Made by a program: the position numbers and the translations under genes
In this document: piece by piece, positions 27,961 through 37,085 of the stretch
Layout: every line of letters begins with the position of its first letter
Position numbering within the stretch: the first letter of the stretch is position 1
Origin: Chrysophaeum taylorii
Taxonomy: Eukaryota; Sar; Pelagophyceae; Pelagomonadales; Pelagomonadaceae
Assembly (NCBI GenBank): GCA_029834535.1
Contig: JAQMWT010000039.1
Span: forward strand, 1-51,523
Reading direction: 5' to 3'
Length of the DNA: 51,523 bases
The notes under the pieces: model-generated
What the model was told of the DNA's origin: nothing
Databases searched by the model: none
Seen by the model: the letters and a program-made list of their open reading frames with translations, nothing else

Positions 27961-28503
27961 CGCAGATTGAACTCGGTGATGAGCGAAATCTGGAACAAAC
28001 TAAACAAATGTCTGGCCAAAGACAAATAGACGTTGAGTTGTGAGGGGGCGTTGAATGAGAAGTGTGCGAAGTACACGAGAGAGATAGAGTAGAGCGGAGT
28101 AGCAGGTGAGTGTGAGTGAGAAAGGAGAAAGAGCGCAAAGTAGAACGTGGAATAGGTTGAGAGGGGAAACAAAATGAAAAGGATAATGCAAGAAGAGGCG
28201 CATAATCAAAAGGGAAAAAGCATCGATCGTAAGGAAGAGGAAACGTGGAAGAGGATGCTAGGTGGACTAATGGTGAAATATGGCGAATTCTGTACTAGAG
28301 ATCAGATCATCAGCTTGTTCAGTGGCTGATGAAAGAAGGGTGTAATGACAACATCGTGAATAATAAGCGAGTGTACTAGTGTCATCGTCGAATACGAGAG
28401 TCGCATGCGCTAAGTCGCGGGTGTTCCGCGACATAGAACGACGGTGCGTGCGGGTGGATAAATCCCAAGTGGCTGAGGGATCCTCGTAGTAGAACGGGTG
28501 GCC
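27961..28503. other. No clear gene; purine-rich plus strand
   Basis: A/G-rich sequence on plus; minus ORFs are Ser/Leu/Phe-rich and look like frame shadows. This probably belongs to the 3' end of element B. Confidence 0.35.
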
Positions 28504-30165
28504 TCACTGATAACAATAGTAGGGATCATGGGTCAGGCAGTCGTGAAGTGTACAGCAGACCAATGATTGATCGAAAGGCGAATAGGGAGAGTGGCCATAG
28601 GAATGAGATTCTATTGTGACTAAAGTTGGTCTAGTAACGGTGCGACGATGTGACTGAGTGGCAGCGTTATCCCATGAAGAGATATGACCATTTAACCGAA
28701 TCGGTTTCGACATGGCAAGGTAATCGTCGTAGCGATAGCGAGTAAGGCGGAGTTGTTCCTGGAAGATGAGAGAACCAGAATTGCCTGTCACATGTGTGTC
28801 GAAGCTGTCGTCCTGAGTGTAGCGTGGGGCAGCTGAAGCTAAAGCTAAACTATGAGCGTATAAAGTAATATGCGGATAATCATAGTGTGAAATTGATATC
28901 GGGATATCGTCGTCTGGGGGTGGCCATAAATCCGAAAACTCTAAATTTGCTGTAGACCTGGAGTTGTGGTCTGGTGGAGGTTGCCATTTGCTATCATCGA
29001 AAGATGATTGGACTGAGACTGGGGTTTGCGAGTGTTTCGCGTGTTTGGGTGGATGCAGACGTGTGTCCTGTGCAGAAGAGTCGGTGCTCTGTGCAGAAGA
29101 GTCGGGCAACAGGAGTAAATGCCTGAAGGCGATGGACTGTTCGAAGATATTGTCCTTGCCTGGGGGAGAGCTGACTTCGAAGGTATGGTCGGAGTCGCAT
29201 CTTTCGTGTTCTATTCGGCAAAGTAATCCTGAGTCGTAACAATCGACTGATCTAGTATTCATTTCATGCCCGGAGTCGTTTTCACCAGAATCAAACTTCC
29301 TTTGATGTACAAGCGCGAGGGAGCGTGGCGCATCCCTGGTGAATCGCGCAGTGACTGAAAGGTTAGACATTCGACAGAAGGGTGTTGTCGATATTCGAGA
29401 GCTGTACAGTACACAACGTGTAGGGAGCGTACGTTTCAAGCGAGGATTAATCTGTGGATGGGAGATGTCCGAAGAGTGAACATGATGTGAGGTAATGGCC
29501 ATAATGCGAGGACAGTCCGATAAGGAGTCATGCGAGACTGTGGCTGGCAGCGAGTGTGCGGGAATGAAGGAAGAGATAGGCATGGCAATTGACTTCCCTT
29601 GATTCGTAACACAACTGGGTGGGGCTAGCGGTGTGCGGCAGTGACATTCGGTAGAATGCTGAGAGCAGAGCGCGTGTCCAACCTGTGGAGATTGGGGGTT
29701 ATCCTCGCGGGTGCTACGGAAAATGTCGGCTGGGTGCGAGTCGCAATGGCGGTTGTTGGGCTCAGAGTTTTGCAAGATGGAACCTGCAGTGTGAACGGAG
29801 AGGAGCGATCTGGGTGCGTCATAAGAGCATAATATGCGAGTGCAGTCTGAGCTGTGTCCGAAGCAGAATTCTGACAGTAATGTCGACAGATGCGAAACGT
29901 GAACAGAACTGGGCGGGGATGTCGCGTGAAGTCGTGTTGTAACCGAACCACAGAGATGCCGAACTTCAACGTCAAGCATCGTGCTGGGAGGGACGTTAAA
30001 AGAGGCGAGCAAAGGACTCTGTGTGCGGCTATCATTTAGTGGCGGGCATTTGTTGCGCGAGACTGGCGATAACTGCGACATGTGGCGTTGGCGTGACAGA
30101 ACTTCATTTTGGCAGCATGCAGGGTGGAATCGAGCGAGCTGGAACTTGAGAGGTGTGACCTGCAA
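28504..30165 (-). CDS. Element B downstream ORF, function unknown
   Basis: A 553-codon minus ORF, hydrophilic, rich in Ser, His, Thr and Asp, and without low-complexity runs. Short blocks such as NLSVTARFTRDAPRSLALV resemble the beta-strand-rich segment that follows the protease in Ty3-type polyproteins, but this is a weak, by-eye match. It overlaps the preceding ORF in another frame by about 130 bases, so a frameshift or intron probably separated them. No catalytic motif seen. Confidence 0.35.
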   Translation of the reverse strand: MQVTPLKFQLARFHPACCQNEVLSRQRHMSQLSPVSRNKCPPLNDSRTQSPLLASFNVPPSTMLDVEVRHLCGSVTTRLHATSPPSSVHVSHLSTLLSEFCFGHSSDCTRILCSYDAPRSLLSVHTAGSILQNSEPNNRHCDSHPADIFRSTREDNPQSPQVGHALCSQHSTECHCRTPLAPPSCVTNQGKSIAMPISSFIPAHSLPATVSHDSLSDCPRIMAITSHHVHSSDISHPQINPRLKRTLPTRCVLYSSRISTTPFCRMSNLSVTARFTRDAPRSLALVHQRKFDSGENDSGHEMNTRSVDCYDSGLLCRIEHERCDSDHTFEVSSPPGKDNIFEQSIAFRHLLLLPDSSAQSTDSSAQDTRLHPPKHAKHSQTPVSVQSSFDDSKWQPPPDHNSRSTANLEFSDLWPPPDDDIPISISHYDYPHITLYAHSLALASAAPRYTQDDSFDTHVTGNSGSLIFQEQLRLTRYRYDDYLAMSKPIRLNGHISSWDNAATQSHRRTVTRPTLVTIESHSYGHSPYSPFDQSLVCCTLHDCLTHDPYYCYQ

Positions 30166-31292
30166 GAGACTGACGGAAGAGCGTGGGAGGCTCGGAATTG
30201 CATTGATAACCTAGTGTCATCACAAATCGTCGGGAATTGGATCGTCGGGAGTCGCGTCAAAGCGGGGAGGAATGACGAGTGCTCATCAGGTCTTGTCGTG
30301 TGACAGAGGTCCTTAGGAAGAGGGACTTCGGTACGTGCCTTGAAGTGAGTTCCGATGTAGCCAGAGTTGCCATAGGAGACGTGACTGATTCGAATCGAAA
30401 CAGATCTTGTCGGCGGTGGAAAACGAATGCGCCCTCGTAATTCGGACTGGGTGAAATCTTCGAATTGCCGGTGAGGCGGAGAGACCGTGGTTGCGGAACG
30501 AGCGCAGAGCCGGGCGGCGGTCGGAATGGGCGCGTAAGTGGTGGCTGAGACGACAGTGTTCTGCTTATCCTGAACCAAAAGGTGTTCGGGCATCGTACCG
30601 TGCAACAAGCGAGCGTGCATCTCAGTTGACTGTGAGTGTACCATGAGGATGGCGCAATGTTGGTAGTCTAAACCGAGAGGGGCGGTGAGCGTGCCGTCGC
30701 GAGTGCATAGGAGCTTGTGCGGTGTCTGGGCTGTAATCGGAATGTGACGTATGACGTCATACAAGGCGGTGGGAGCTGAATCAGACGTGATGGGACTGGC
30801 TAGTAGTGCCGGGAGCAGCATGTCGGGGGTAACGCTCAGAGATGAGGGTGGAACGCAGTCCACGTCTATCTTGGTTGTCGTATGTGGCGGTACTATGAGC
30901 GTGAACATCTGACATGAAGGAAGTGCTTGTGTCCCAAACGAGAATGCGGGAAAAAGTCGCATGGGATGATCGCATCTCGTCTCTGCTGCAGTCAAAAGCA
31001 CTAGAGGAAACCAATGGAGAAACCATGAGCGCATTGGTGGCGTCTGGTGGCCAAAGTTCCTGTGGGATTGGCTGAGGTGACTCCAAAGTAGGATTCCTTT
31101 TTGGGTATGACTCTGCGATGAGTTCGTGCTCGAGATCATAGTCGTCCAATAGACGACATGAGGTGGTCGCGAATGAGCGATGCGTCGACCTGGTGTCAGG
31201 GGAGACCGAGATGGTGCAGTGACCTGTCTGGCTGAGGTGGCCGTGCTGGTGAGATTCCTCCAGGTGCGCATAACTCTGGCGAGTGCTGACAT
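30036..31292 (-). CDS. Element B middle ORF, possible post-protease linker
   Basis: 418 codons on minus. From about residue 110 it reads MFTLIVPPHTTTKIDVDCVP, and later HIPITAQTPHKLLCTRDGTL. The pattern, a strand with VPP-T-T-I-V and then a strand before a GT turn, is like the segment between protease and RT in Ty3/gypsy polyproteins. A second such pattern (PPPTRSVSIRISHVSYGNSG) follows. The first 100 residues overlap the upstream ORF in another frame and are likely a shadow. Assignment is tentative. Confidence 0.35.
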   Translation of the reverse strand: MSALARVMRTWRNLTSTATSARQVTAPSRSPLTPGRRIAHSRPPHVVYWTTMISSTNSSQSHTQKGILLWSHLSQSHRNFGHQTPPMRSWFLHWFPLVLLTAAETRCDHPMRLFPAFSFGTQALPSCQMFTLIVPPHTTTKIDVDCVPPSSLSVTPDMLLPALLASPITSDSAPTALYDVIRHIPITAQTPHKLLCTRDGTLTAPLGLDYQHCAILMVHSQSTEMHARLLHGTMPEHLLVQDKQNTVVSATTYAPIPTAARLCARSATTVSPPHRQFEDFTQSELRGRIRFPPPTRSVSIRISHVSYGNSGYIGTHFKARTEVPLPKDLCHTTRPDEHSSFLPALTRLPTIQFPTICDDTRLSMQFRASHALPSVSCRSHLSSSSSLDSTLHAAKMKFCHANATCRSYRQSRATNARH

Positions 31293-32913
31293 TGGCTAGT
31301 GCCTGATCTGCAGTCGTGCAGGGAGGCGAGATCGTCTGTGCTGGCGCGGATTGCTGCGACAGGGACGGGTCAGGTGCCTGGGGGGCTGGAAGGCGGCCTT
31401 TGTCTTCCAGAGATGAAGGGAGCAAGCGAAGCTGTAGCTTCATCTCATCGTGATCAGATATGCTCAATGAGCTAGTGCGCGTAATCGTGGTGCGCTTACC
31501 TGTATCTTCATGATGTACCTGTGCGTCCTGCGGTGGTGCTTCTGCGAGCGGGACATAGCTGAAGGACTGATCCATCGGACGGGGTGCATCAGCTATGAAT
31601 GAGATAGGCGCCAGTAGCAGTGCAAGGTCGGGTGACAGAACGTGTGCGTGGTCGGGCAATTGAGCGTTGGAACTGGGCATTGTCTGCATAGTCTGGAACC
31701 GTGCTGTGCAGTTGGTTTGCATTGTCTCGTCTGCTATATCAATGGGCTGACTGGTGTAGCTAGCCGTCGTGGTCTTATTTTTCGTCTTGTCATCCAAGAG
31801 AGACTGCGAGATAGTACTCGTTGCTATGTGCGAGACTAGAAGTAGCTGTCGAGCAGCTGTAGAGAGCTGAGTGCTTTCTTGTCTGGCAGTTTCTGTGGCT
31901 GTGGAGTTCCAGAGACATGGTTGCGCAGCGTCAGACGTCTTGGCATTGGGGATTGCCATTAAGTGACTCGTAAGTTCAAAGTCGGACGTCGGAGAATGCA
32001 TCGAAAGACCTGTGAGATCACCAATTGAAATACGCTCTCGTAAGGCGTGCGCGACTTGGTGCGGGCGCGAGCGACTTATGTTGGTGATCGGAGGGTCGTG
32101 AGACACGTGGCGGCGCGGAGCGTCGGTAGAAATGGCGAGTGTCTTGGTGTTAAAAGCGGTGACGCGGAGAGCATCGAGAAGCGGGTCATGCTCCAAGAGC
32201 AAAATCGCGTGATGTGAGTGGTCCGAAGCCAGTGCCAGAAGGGGTGTTGTGCGCGGCTGACCTGTCTGCGAGGTAGTGCAGATGGGTGCGTGAGCTGAGA
32301 TCCCGTGGTGGAGAGTATCCGGCCTGGAATGCGTGGGGTCCAGTGCGGGAAATCGAAAAGGGGGATCGCCGAAGGAGAGTGTAAGCTCGCTCGGGTCATA
32401 GTACGTGAGTGCAGTAGAACCAAGGGCGATGGAAGGGTCAGTCATGTTGGGTGCATCCTCAATGGCGGAGATGCGGGTACCAGAGCAGCGAGTGCCGTAG
32501 TGACCAGGGTTGCCCATAGGCGTGTAGTGCATTCGAAGGTGCGGGCATGTGACATGCGTCCTCGAATGAGGAGTGACGTGCCGAGCGATAAGACGCTTTT
32601 GAGGGAGGCAACGTGCGTGATTAGGGTGCATGTTTGCGGTGGAGCCGGCAGCTGGCGTGGAACATTCGTCGTACATTCTTGTTATGCGAAAATGCTGACA
32701 GAAGCGGGTCAGGTGGAGCGAGTCTGTGCAGTGCGCGCGGAGAATGTCTCCTGAGAGCGCAACATCGATTCTCCGGAGGCAGCGCAAGCGTGTGGCGTCC
32801 AGAAGATGCGAGCGGACATAAAGGACCGAAGTGGTCGCAATAGAAGCGTGCATTCTTTGCGGCTGAGCGGGGCGTTCATAACTCTCAGAATCTATGTCTG
32901 TTACTGTGGCCAT
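30781..32913 (-). CDS. Element B upstream long ORF, possible retropepsin-like region
   Basis: 710 codons on minus, Ser/Thr/His-rich. One stretch (HHAILLLEHDPLLDALRVTAF, followed by NTKTLAI; about 32225-32140) has the shape of the C-terminal strand of a retropepsin (ILGRDWL...V.F.T.TL.I). No DTG/DSG motif is visible ahead of it, so an active protease is not supported. The C-terminal third is Asp/Glu/Ser-rich and the frame then passes to the next ORF near 30960. Alternative view: a fast-evolving structural polyprotein. Confidence 0.35.
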   Translation of the reverse strand: MATVTDIDSESYERPAQPQRMHASIATTSVLYVRSHLLDATRLRCLRRIDVALSGDILRAHCTDSLHLTRFCQHFRITRMYDECSTPAAGSTANMHPNHARCLPQKRLIARHVTPHSRTHVTCPHLRMHYTPMGNPGHYGTRCSGTRISAIEDAPNMTDPSIALGSTALTYYDPSELTLSFGDPPFRFPALDPTHSRPDTLHHGISAHAPICTTSQTGQPRTTPLLALASDHSHHAILLLEHDPLLDALRVTAFNTKTLAISTDAPRRHVSHDPPITNISRSRPHQVAHALRERISIGDLTGLSMHSPTSDFELTSHLMAIPNAKTSDAAQPCLWNSTATETARQESTQLSTAARQLLLVSHIATSTISQSLLDDKTKNKTTTASYTSQPIDIADETMQTNCTARFQTMQTMPSSNAQLPDHAHVLSPDLALLLAPISFIADAPRPMDQSFSYVPLAEAPPQDAQVHHEDTGKRTTITRTSSLSISDHDEMKLQLRLLPSSLEDKGRLPAPQAPDPSLSQQSAPAQTISPPCTTADQALANVSTRQSYAHLEESHQHGHLSQTGHCTISVSPDTRSTHRSFATTSCRLLDDYDLEHELIAESYPKRNPTLESPQPIPQELWPPDATNALMVSPLVSSSAFDCSRDEMRSSHATFSRILVWDTSTSFMSDVHAHSTATYDNQDRRGLRSTLISERYPRHAAPGTTSQSHHV

Positions 32914-33199
32914 GGGGAAGGCTTGCCAGAAGCTTGGTCGCGGTGAGACATAAGGGTCGGCGTCCGAAAGGAGTGCGTCCTCTGACTGAGAGTTGGGGAG
33001 CAGGTGATCATGTGCTGCGACTCATGCTCGTGCGAAGACGTCCATCGAATCGTGAAATGGTGATCGCAGATGGCTCCATGCAATCTGCTGAGCAATGTCA
33101 TCCAGTGCATCCAGTCGAGAAGGTGGATGGTGGGTGCAGCAGCGAGCGCCGGTGAGCGGCAGTGCGCGCCTGTCTTCGGGGAGAGAAGGCAGCGAGGTG

Positions 33200-33439
33200 G
33201 AACCAGCTTCGAAGTGATCGGGAGCGGCAGATCGAGAGATATCGATCAAGGCGGGAGTGCCTTGCGAATCTGAGCTGGTACCTACAGGTGCGGTGAGTTC
33301 CTGCGAGTATGGTGACCGTGGAGCCGTTTCGAAGTGATCGAGAGCGGCTGATCGAGAGATATCGATCAAGGCGGGGGTGCCTTACGAATCTGAGCTGGTA
33401 CCTGCAGGTGCGGTGAGTTCCTGCGAGTATGGTGACCGT
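33200..33439. repeat. 120-bp tandem duplication in element B
   Basis: Two nearly identical copies, period 120 (GAAGTGATCG at 33211 and 33331). On minus they encode a duplicated 40-residue block around ALIDISRSAA. One copy has CAA where the other has TAA (near 33387), a C-to-T difference that closes the frame. Confidence 0.9.
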
Positions 33440-34811
33440 GGAACCGTTGACAGCATGTCTTGTCCTTGTGGATACGGCATTGCGGGGGCATTGATGATGG
33501 CGCTTGGATCAGGCGACTGATCTGAATGGTCGGGGAGACCATCTTCGAGGCTAGTGAAGTTGGTCTTGCTTCTTCACTGTATGTGCCAGACCGGGGGGCT
33601 GAATCCGAGGGGATGTTGTCAGGAGCCTGCGGCTCTGGTGCCTGGGGCATTGAATATGGTGGGGCTGTGGGTCCTTGAGTGTGGTTGCCATGGTCGATGT
33701 AGGCGTAATACTCGGGAACATTTCGAGGTGTCTTGTTCTTTGACTTGTCGGACGTGGGAACGAGGTGGCTTGGCGTTCCGTCGGCAAGGCTGCTTCCTGG
33801 GCCGTTGTGCCCAAAGAGAGAAGAAGCCCTTATGCATGTCTTGGCAGCATGATGGTGATCACGACCATCAGGGAGAGAGCTGTCTGTTGATAATTCGGAA
33901 TTTGTGGACTCTTGATCTACGTTGTTGTGCTTCATGGTTTCGCCTTGCACATCGGTAGGGCTGCTGTCCGGACCGTTGTGCCCAAAGAGAGAGGAAGCCT
34001 TTATGCATGCCGTTGCAGCTTGATGGTGTTCGCTACCATCGTAGATAGAGCTGTCTGTTGCTGATTCCGACGTTGTCGAATCTTGATGTTGGTGGTCTTG
34101 TTTATTGGTGTGACTTTGCACGTGGAGAACGTCGCCGGTGGTAGGGGTACGGTCGCCGGTGTTGGATGTACGCCCTCGCAACTCGGACGTGGGGATGTGG
34201 TCGAGTTGGTATGAACAAGGTGGCTGAGAAGGCGAGCGGGTGCAAAGGGGTTCAGGGGGTGCCAGAGAGGCGAAGAGTGATTTGGCAGAGGAGGAGGGGC
34301 CAGAGATGGCGGGGGGTTGAGAACAGATAGGCGGAGCGGGTGGTGAACCAGGAGAACCGGGTCCGGGGCATCCGTGGAGGTGGTGATGATACTCGGGGAG
34401 AATCGGGAGAGAGGCATCGGAGGTTTGTTCGGAAGGGGATGAAGGTAGGTGGTGAATGGGGAAAGGAGGTGAAAGATGCGATGCAGCATCTTGGGTGGGG
34501 TGGGTGGCATCCAAGGAGGCAAGAATGGTGTGGAGGACGGCGTTGGTTTCGGAGTGGGAGTTGCGGATGTCAGCGTGGGCAGTTTCGAGTGCATTGAACT
34601 GGGTGTGTGTGAGATGGAGTTCCGCGTGGGTGGAGACCAATTCGTCGGCTTGGGTGGCGAGCTTGGCTGTGACGAAGGCTAAGGCTGCGTCGGTTATGGC
34701 GAGTTTGGCGGCTGTGGAGGACAACCTTGGTTGCGGCCAATTCGGCGGTTTGGGAGTGGAGTGTAGCCTGGGTGGTGGCCAAATCGCGTTGGAGCGCAGA
34801 CGGAGGTGCAT
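33366..34811 (-). CDS. Element B coiled-coil, gag-like ORF
   Basis: 481 codons on minus. It opens in an Arg/Pro-rich shadow, then has an extended helical segment (STAAKLAITDAALAFVTAKL...SETNAVLHTILASLDA). A Pro/Ser-rich linker and a duplicated block containing ASSLFGHNGP (near 33995 and 33815) follow. The helical segment is shared with 25195-25420. The ORF ends within the 120-bp duplication where the frame is lost. The composition fits a structural Gag-like protein; no zinc knuckle is present. Confidence 0.4.
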   Translation of the reverse strand: MHLRLRSNAIWPPPRLHSTPKPPNWPQPRLSSTAAKLAITDAALAFVTAKLATQADELVSTHAELHLTHTQFNALETAHADIRNSHSETNAVLHTILASLDATHPTQDAASHLSPPFPIHHLPSSPSEQTSDASLPILPEYHHHLHGCPGPGSPGSPPAPPICSQPPAISGPSSSAKSLFASLAPPEPLCTRSPSQPPCSYQLDHIPTSELRGRTSNTGDRTPTTGDVLHVQSHTNKQDHQHQDSTTSESATDSSIYDGSEHHQAATACIKASSLFGHNGPDSSPTDVQGETMKHNNVDQESTNSELSTDSSLPDGRDHHHAAKTCIRASSLFGHNGPGSSLADGTPSHLVPTSDKSKNKTPRNVPEYYAYIDHGNHTQGPTAPPYSMPQAPEPQAPDNIPSDSAPRSGTYSEEARPTSLASKMVSPTIQISRLIQAPSSMPPQCRIHKDKTCCQRFHGHHTRRNSPHLQVPAQIRKAPPP

Positions 34812-34994
34812 TGGAAATTGGAGAAAGAAGGCGGAGTGATGCTTGGGTGGAGACGGGAGAAGGGTCGTAGCCGTGGAGTGCGCAATTACGCGGGTGGAGG
34901 TGAAAATTGGGAAGCAGCGACTTTCGAAAGGTGAAGAAGATCGGTCAGGAGGGTCCGATGGTTGGGCGGCAGTAGCTTGAGCCGCGGAAGGAGC

Positions 34995-35741
34995 TTAGGT
35001 AGGAATTGAAGTGCCGGAGCCGTCGTGGCCGTAGGTGGCATGGTCTTGTGGGTGGAGATGAAAGTCTTGAGGAGAGTGACTTGCGGAAGATGATGGATAT
35101 CGGATAGGAGGGTCCGACGTTGGGGCGGCAGGAGCTTTAGCCGCGGTGGGGGCTTGGTCAGGGATGGCGGTGCCGGGGCCGTCATGGCCGTAGGTGGCAT
35201 GATCGTCGGGAAGGGAATGAGTGTTGCGGCGAATGGGTTGACGAGGATGGTGGGGAACTTGTATAGATGGTGAAGGGGGAGTCGCCGATAGTGGGGAGTT
35301 AGGCTCCAGTGAAGGAGGTGGAGGCTCCGGTGGAGTTGGTGGAGTGAAGGGAGTAATGTAGAGTGGTGGTGGTGGTGGAGTGTTCAACATCGCTGGTGCG
35401 ATATTCGAACAAGGTGGAGTGTCCTCGTGAATGTGGGGTGTGCCAGGTTGTGGAGTAACCTTGGCTATGCCAGGGTCCGGAGGGAAGGCAGTGGGGTCCG
35501 AGACTCTGCCGTGGGGTGTTTGACATCCGGCGGGTTGGACGGCAGGAGGTGGGTTTTGTCCGTGTTCGAGGACGTGTTGGCTGCGCTTCGCATAGAGATT
35601 GGAACGCGAAGGTTGCGCTCGAATGTCCCGAACTGTCCTGGTATCGGCCTCCGTCATATTCGTCATCGCGCGGCCGATGACGTCTGCGCCGTCGCGAATT
35701 GCGACTAAAACTCTCATATCCTCCACCACGCATGGCGGCAC
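34995..35741 (-). CDS. Element B first ORF, Pro-rich
   Basis: 248 codons on minus, beginning VVEDMRVLVAIRDGADV just after the leader. It passes through GCQTPHG.VSDPTAFPPDP into a Pro-rich region with two copies of DHATYGHDG.GT (period about 165 bp). The copy at 24361-24950 lacks the stop that ends this ORF, so the stop at 34995 is probably a lesion rather than a true end. Confidence 0.45.
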   Translation of the reverse strand: MPPCVVEDMRVLVAIRDGADVIGRAMTNMTEADTRTVRDIRAQPSRSNLYAKRSQHVLEHGQNPPPAVQPAGCQTPHGRVSDPTAFPPDPGIAKVTPQPGTPHIHEDTPPCSNIAPAMLNTPPPPPLYITPFTPPTPPEPPPPSLEPNSPLSATPPSPSIQVPHHPRQPIRRNTHSLPDDHATYGHDGPGTAIPDQAPTAAKAPAAPTSDPPIRYPSSSASHSPQDFHLHPQDHATYGHDGSGTSIPT

Positions 35742-35754
35742 AGAAAAAACACTC

Positions 35755-36135
35755 CCGACCCCCAGGTGACAAAGCGGGTACTCACCGACTCGCCCTAGAC
35801 CTCACTGAACGAGGCAAACACGGACTCGGGGTCGGTTATGCTCGCCACACACCTTGCTCACGCTCACCAAGCCTCTCAACTTGAGGATGGAGAGTTGGTT
35901 TATGATAGCAAGATACGCTTCTCTCGAGGGAGAGGTATGACGTCACTAGGAAAGTAAGAAAAGGCGTCCCGTTGAACGGGTATCAAGCCTTGAGAAGGGG
36001 AGGTAAGCCTTAGCGGTCAGGAGTTGCCGCCACACGCGTGAGAAAGTGTTATGGCGAGCGTAACCGACCCCGAGTCCGTATTGACCTCGAGCAGTGAGGT
36101 CTCCGGCGTGTCGGTGAGTACCCCCTCTGTCACCC
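35755..36135. repeat. Inverted leader pair between elements B and C
   Basis: 35755-35860 is the reverse complement, with substitutions, of about 36035-36135 (core GGCGAGC.TAACCGACCCCG and GTCGGTGAGTACC). The direct counterpart lies at 36530-36645. The arms surround the LTR-like block 35875-36040. B and C thus diverge head to head. Confidence 0.65.
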
Positions 36136-36147
36136 CGGGTCGGGAAC

Positions 36148-36353
36148 TAACTAACTAACTAACTTCATACCTCTCCCGAGCATGGGAGCCAGGCCGGACC
36201 GACAGGAGCCAGTCCGGAATCACGGGCCTGTAGACGAGGAGCGCCGAAAGGTCGGTCGGCGGAGAGTGACCATCAAGCTTGTCGCCATGCGACGAGGAGA
36301 CCGTGATGTGACTGACAACCAACTCGTCGATAACCTTCCGTCTTCGCCCCCCG
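36148..36353. repeat. About 205-bp direct repeat, left copy
   Basis: Starts with a (TAAC)n tract, then CTTCATACCTCTCCCGAGCA, and ends CTTCGCCCCCC. It differs from the copy at 38421-38626 at only about 4-5 sites. The sequence contains the hairpin CTCCC-GAGCAT-GGGAG. Confidence 0.85.
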
Positions 36354-36413
36354 GCCATACCCCGTCCCACTGCGAACGTTCCGGCTGCCAACCGGCCCGT
36401 CCGGGTCGGGAAC

Positions 36414-36478
36414 GTTTTTAACTAACTAACTAACTTCAGACCTCTCCCGAGCATGGGAGCCAGGCCGGACCGACAGGC
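36414..36478. repeat. Third, partial copy of the 205-bp repeat
   Basis: Only the first about 60 bases are present ((TAAC)n to GGACCGACAGG). Homology then switches to the leader block ATCATAAAGCAACTAGCC of the A/B/C family. Confidence 0.8.
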
Positions 36479-36649
36479 CCGCCACAATCATAAAGCAACT
36501 AGCCAGCCTCAAGTTGAGAGGCTTGGAGAGCGTGATCAAGTGTTGTGGCGACGCGAAGCTGACCCCCAAGTCCGCATTGACCTCGAGTGTAGAGGTCTCC
36601 GGCGTGTTGGTGAGTACCCCCCCAGTGTCCGAGGGTCGGGAACGTTTTT

Positions 36650-36897
36650 AGCGCCGCCAGAAGTGGTCGAGGATATGAGATCGTGCGACTATACCGGTCG
36701 CCGACGAACAAGTGCCCGTATTGCACTACTACACGGTCCGGATCCGCGTGCACACCCTGATCAAGTGTGCCGAGCTCCAGAAGGCCAAGCAGCGTTGGAG
36801 AGTTCCACCCGAAATTTGCTTCGTTCGTGCGTCCCGAGAGACGACGAACACGCGCGAGTCGGAAATCGCAGCGCGAACCCCGGGATTTTGTAGCTGA
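36650..36897 (+). pseudogene. Element C leader-proximal coding remnant
   Basis: GTCGAGGATATGAGA at 36664 corresponds to the start of element B's first ORF and to element A near 27612. Two overlapping frames (36453-36893 and 36712-36897) cover it, and neither continues into the downstream gag-like gene. Best read as a conserved but frame-broken 5' coding segment. Confidence 0.4.
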
Positions 36898-37085
36898 ACG
36901 GCGGAAGCTGTTAGCGAGTGGGATCGCGACCCACGAGGTATCAAAAGTGCACCGAGCGGATAAGAGTTCCGCACCCGCTGTACCCACATTAGGATTGGGC
37001 AGTGGAAGAGCACGACAATCAGTTTGACGCGTGCTGCGACGAGTGAACGGACCCCAGCATACCTGAGAGGCCCATCATCATCGAC

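Larger units (their letters stand above)
28504..35741 (-). mobile_element. Element B: non-Copia retroelement-like unit without RT
   Basis: It runs right to left from a leader shared with A and C (about 35955-35715). It contains Pro-rich and coiled-coil gag-like ORFs (35741-33366), then long Ser/Thr/His-rich ORFs (33110-28504). Similar LTR/leader sequence flanks it on both sides (35875-36040 and 27757-27960). No RT, RNase H or integrase motif was found anywhere in it, so it would be non-autonomous or too degraded. Confidence 0.45.
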
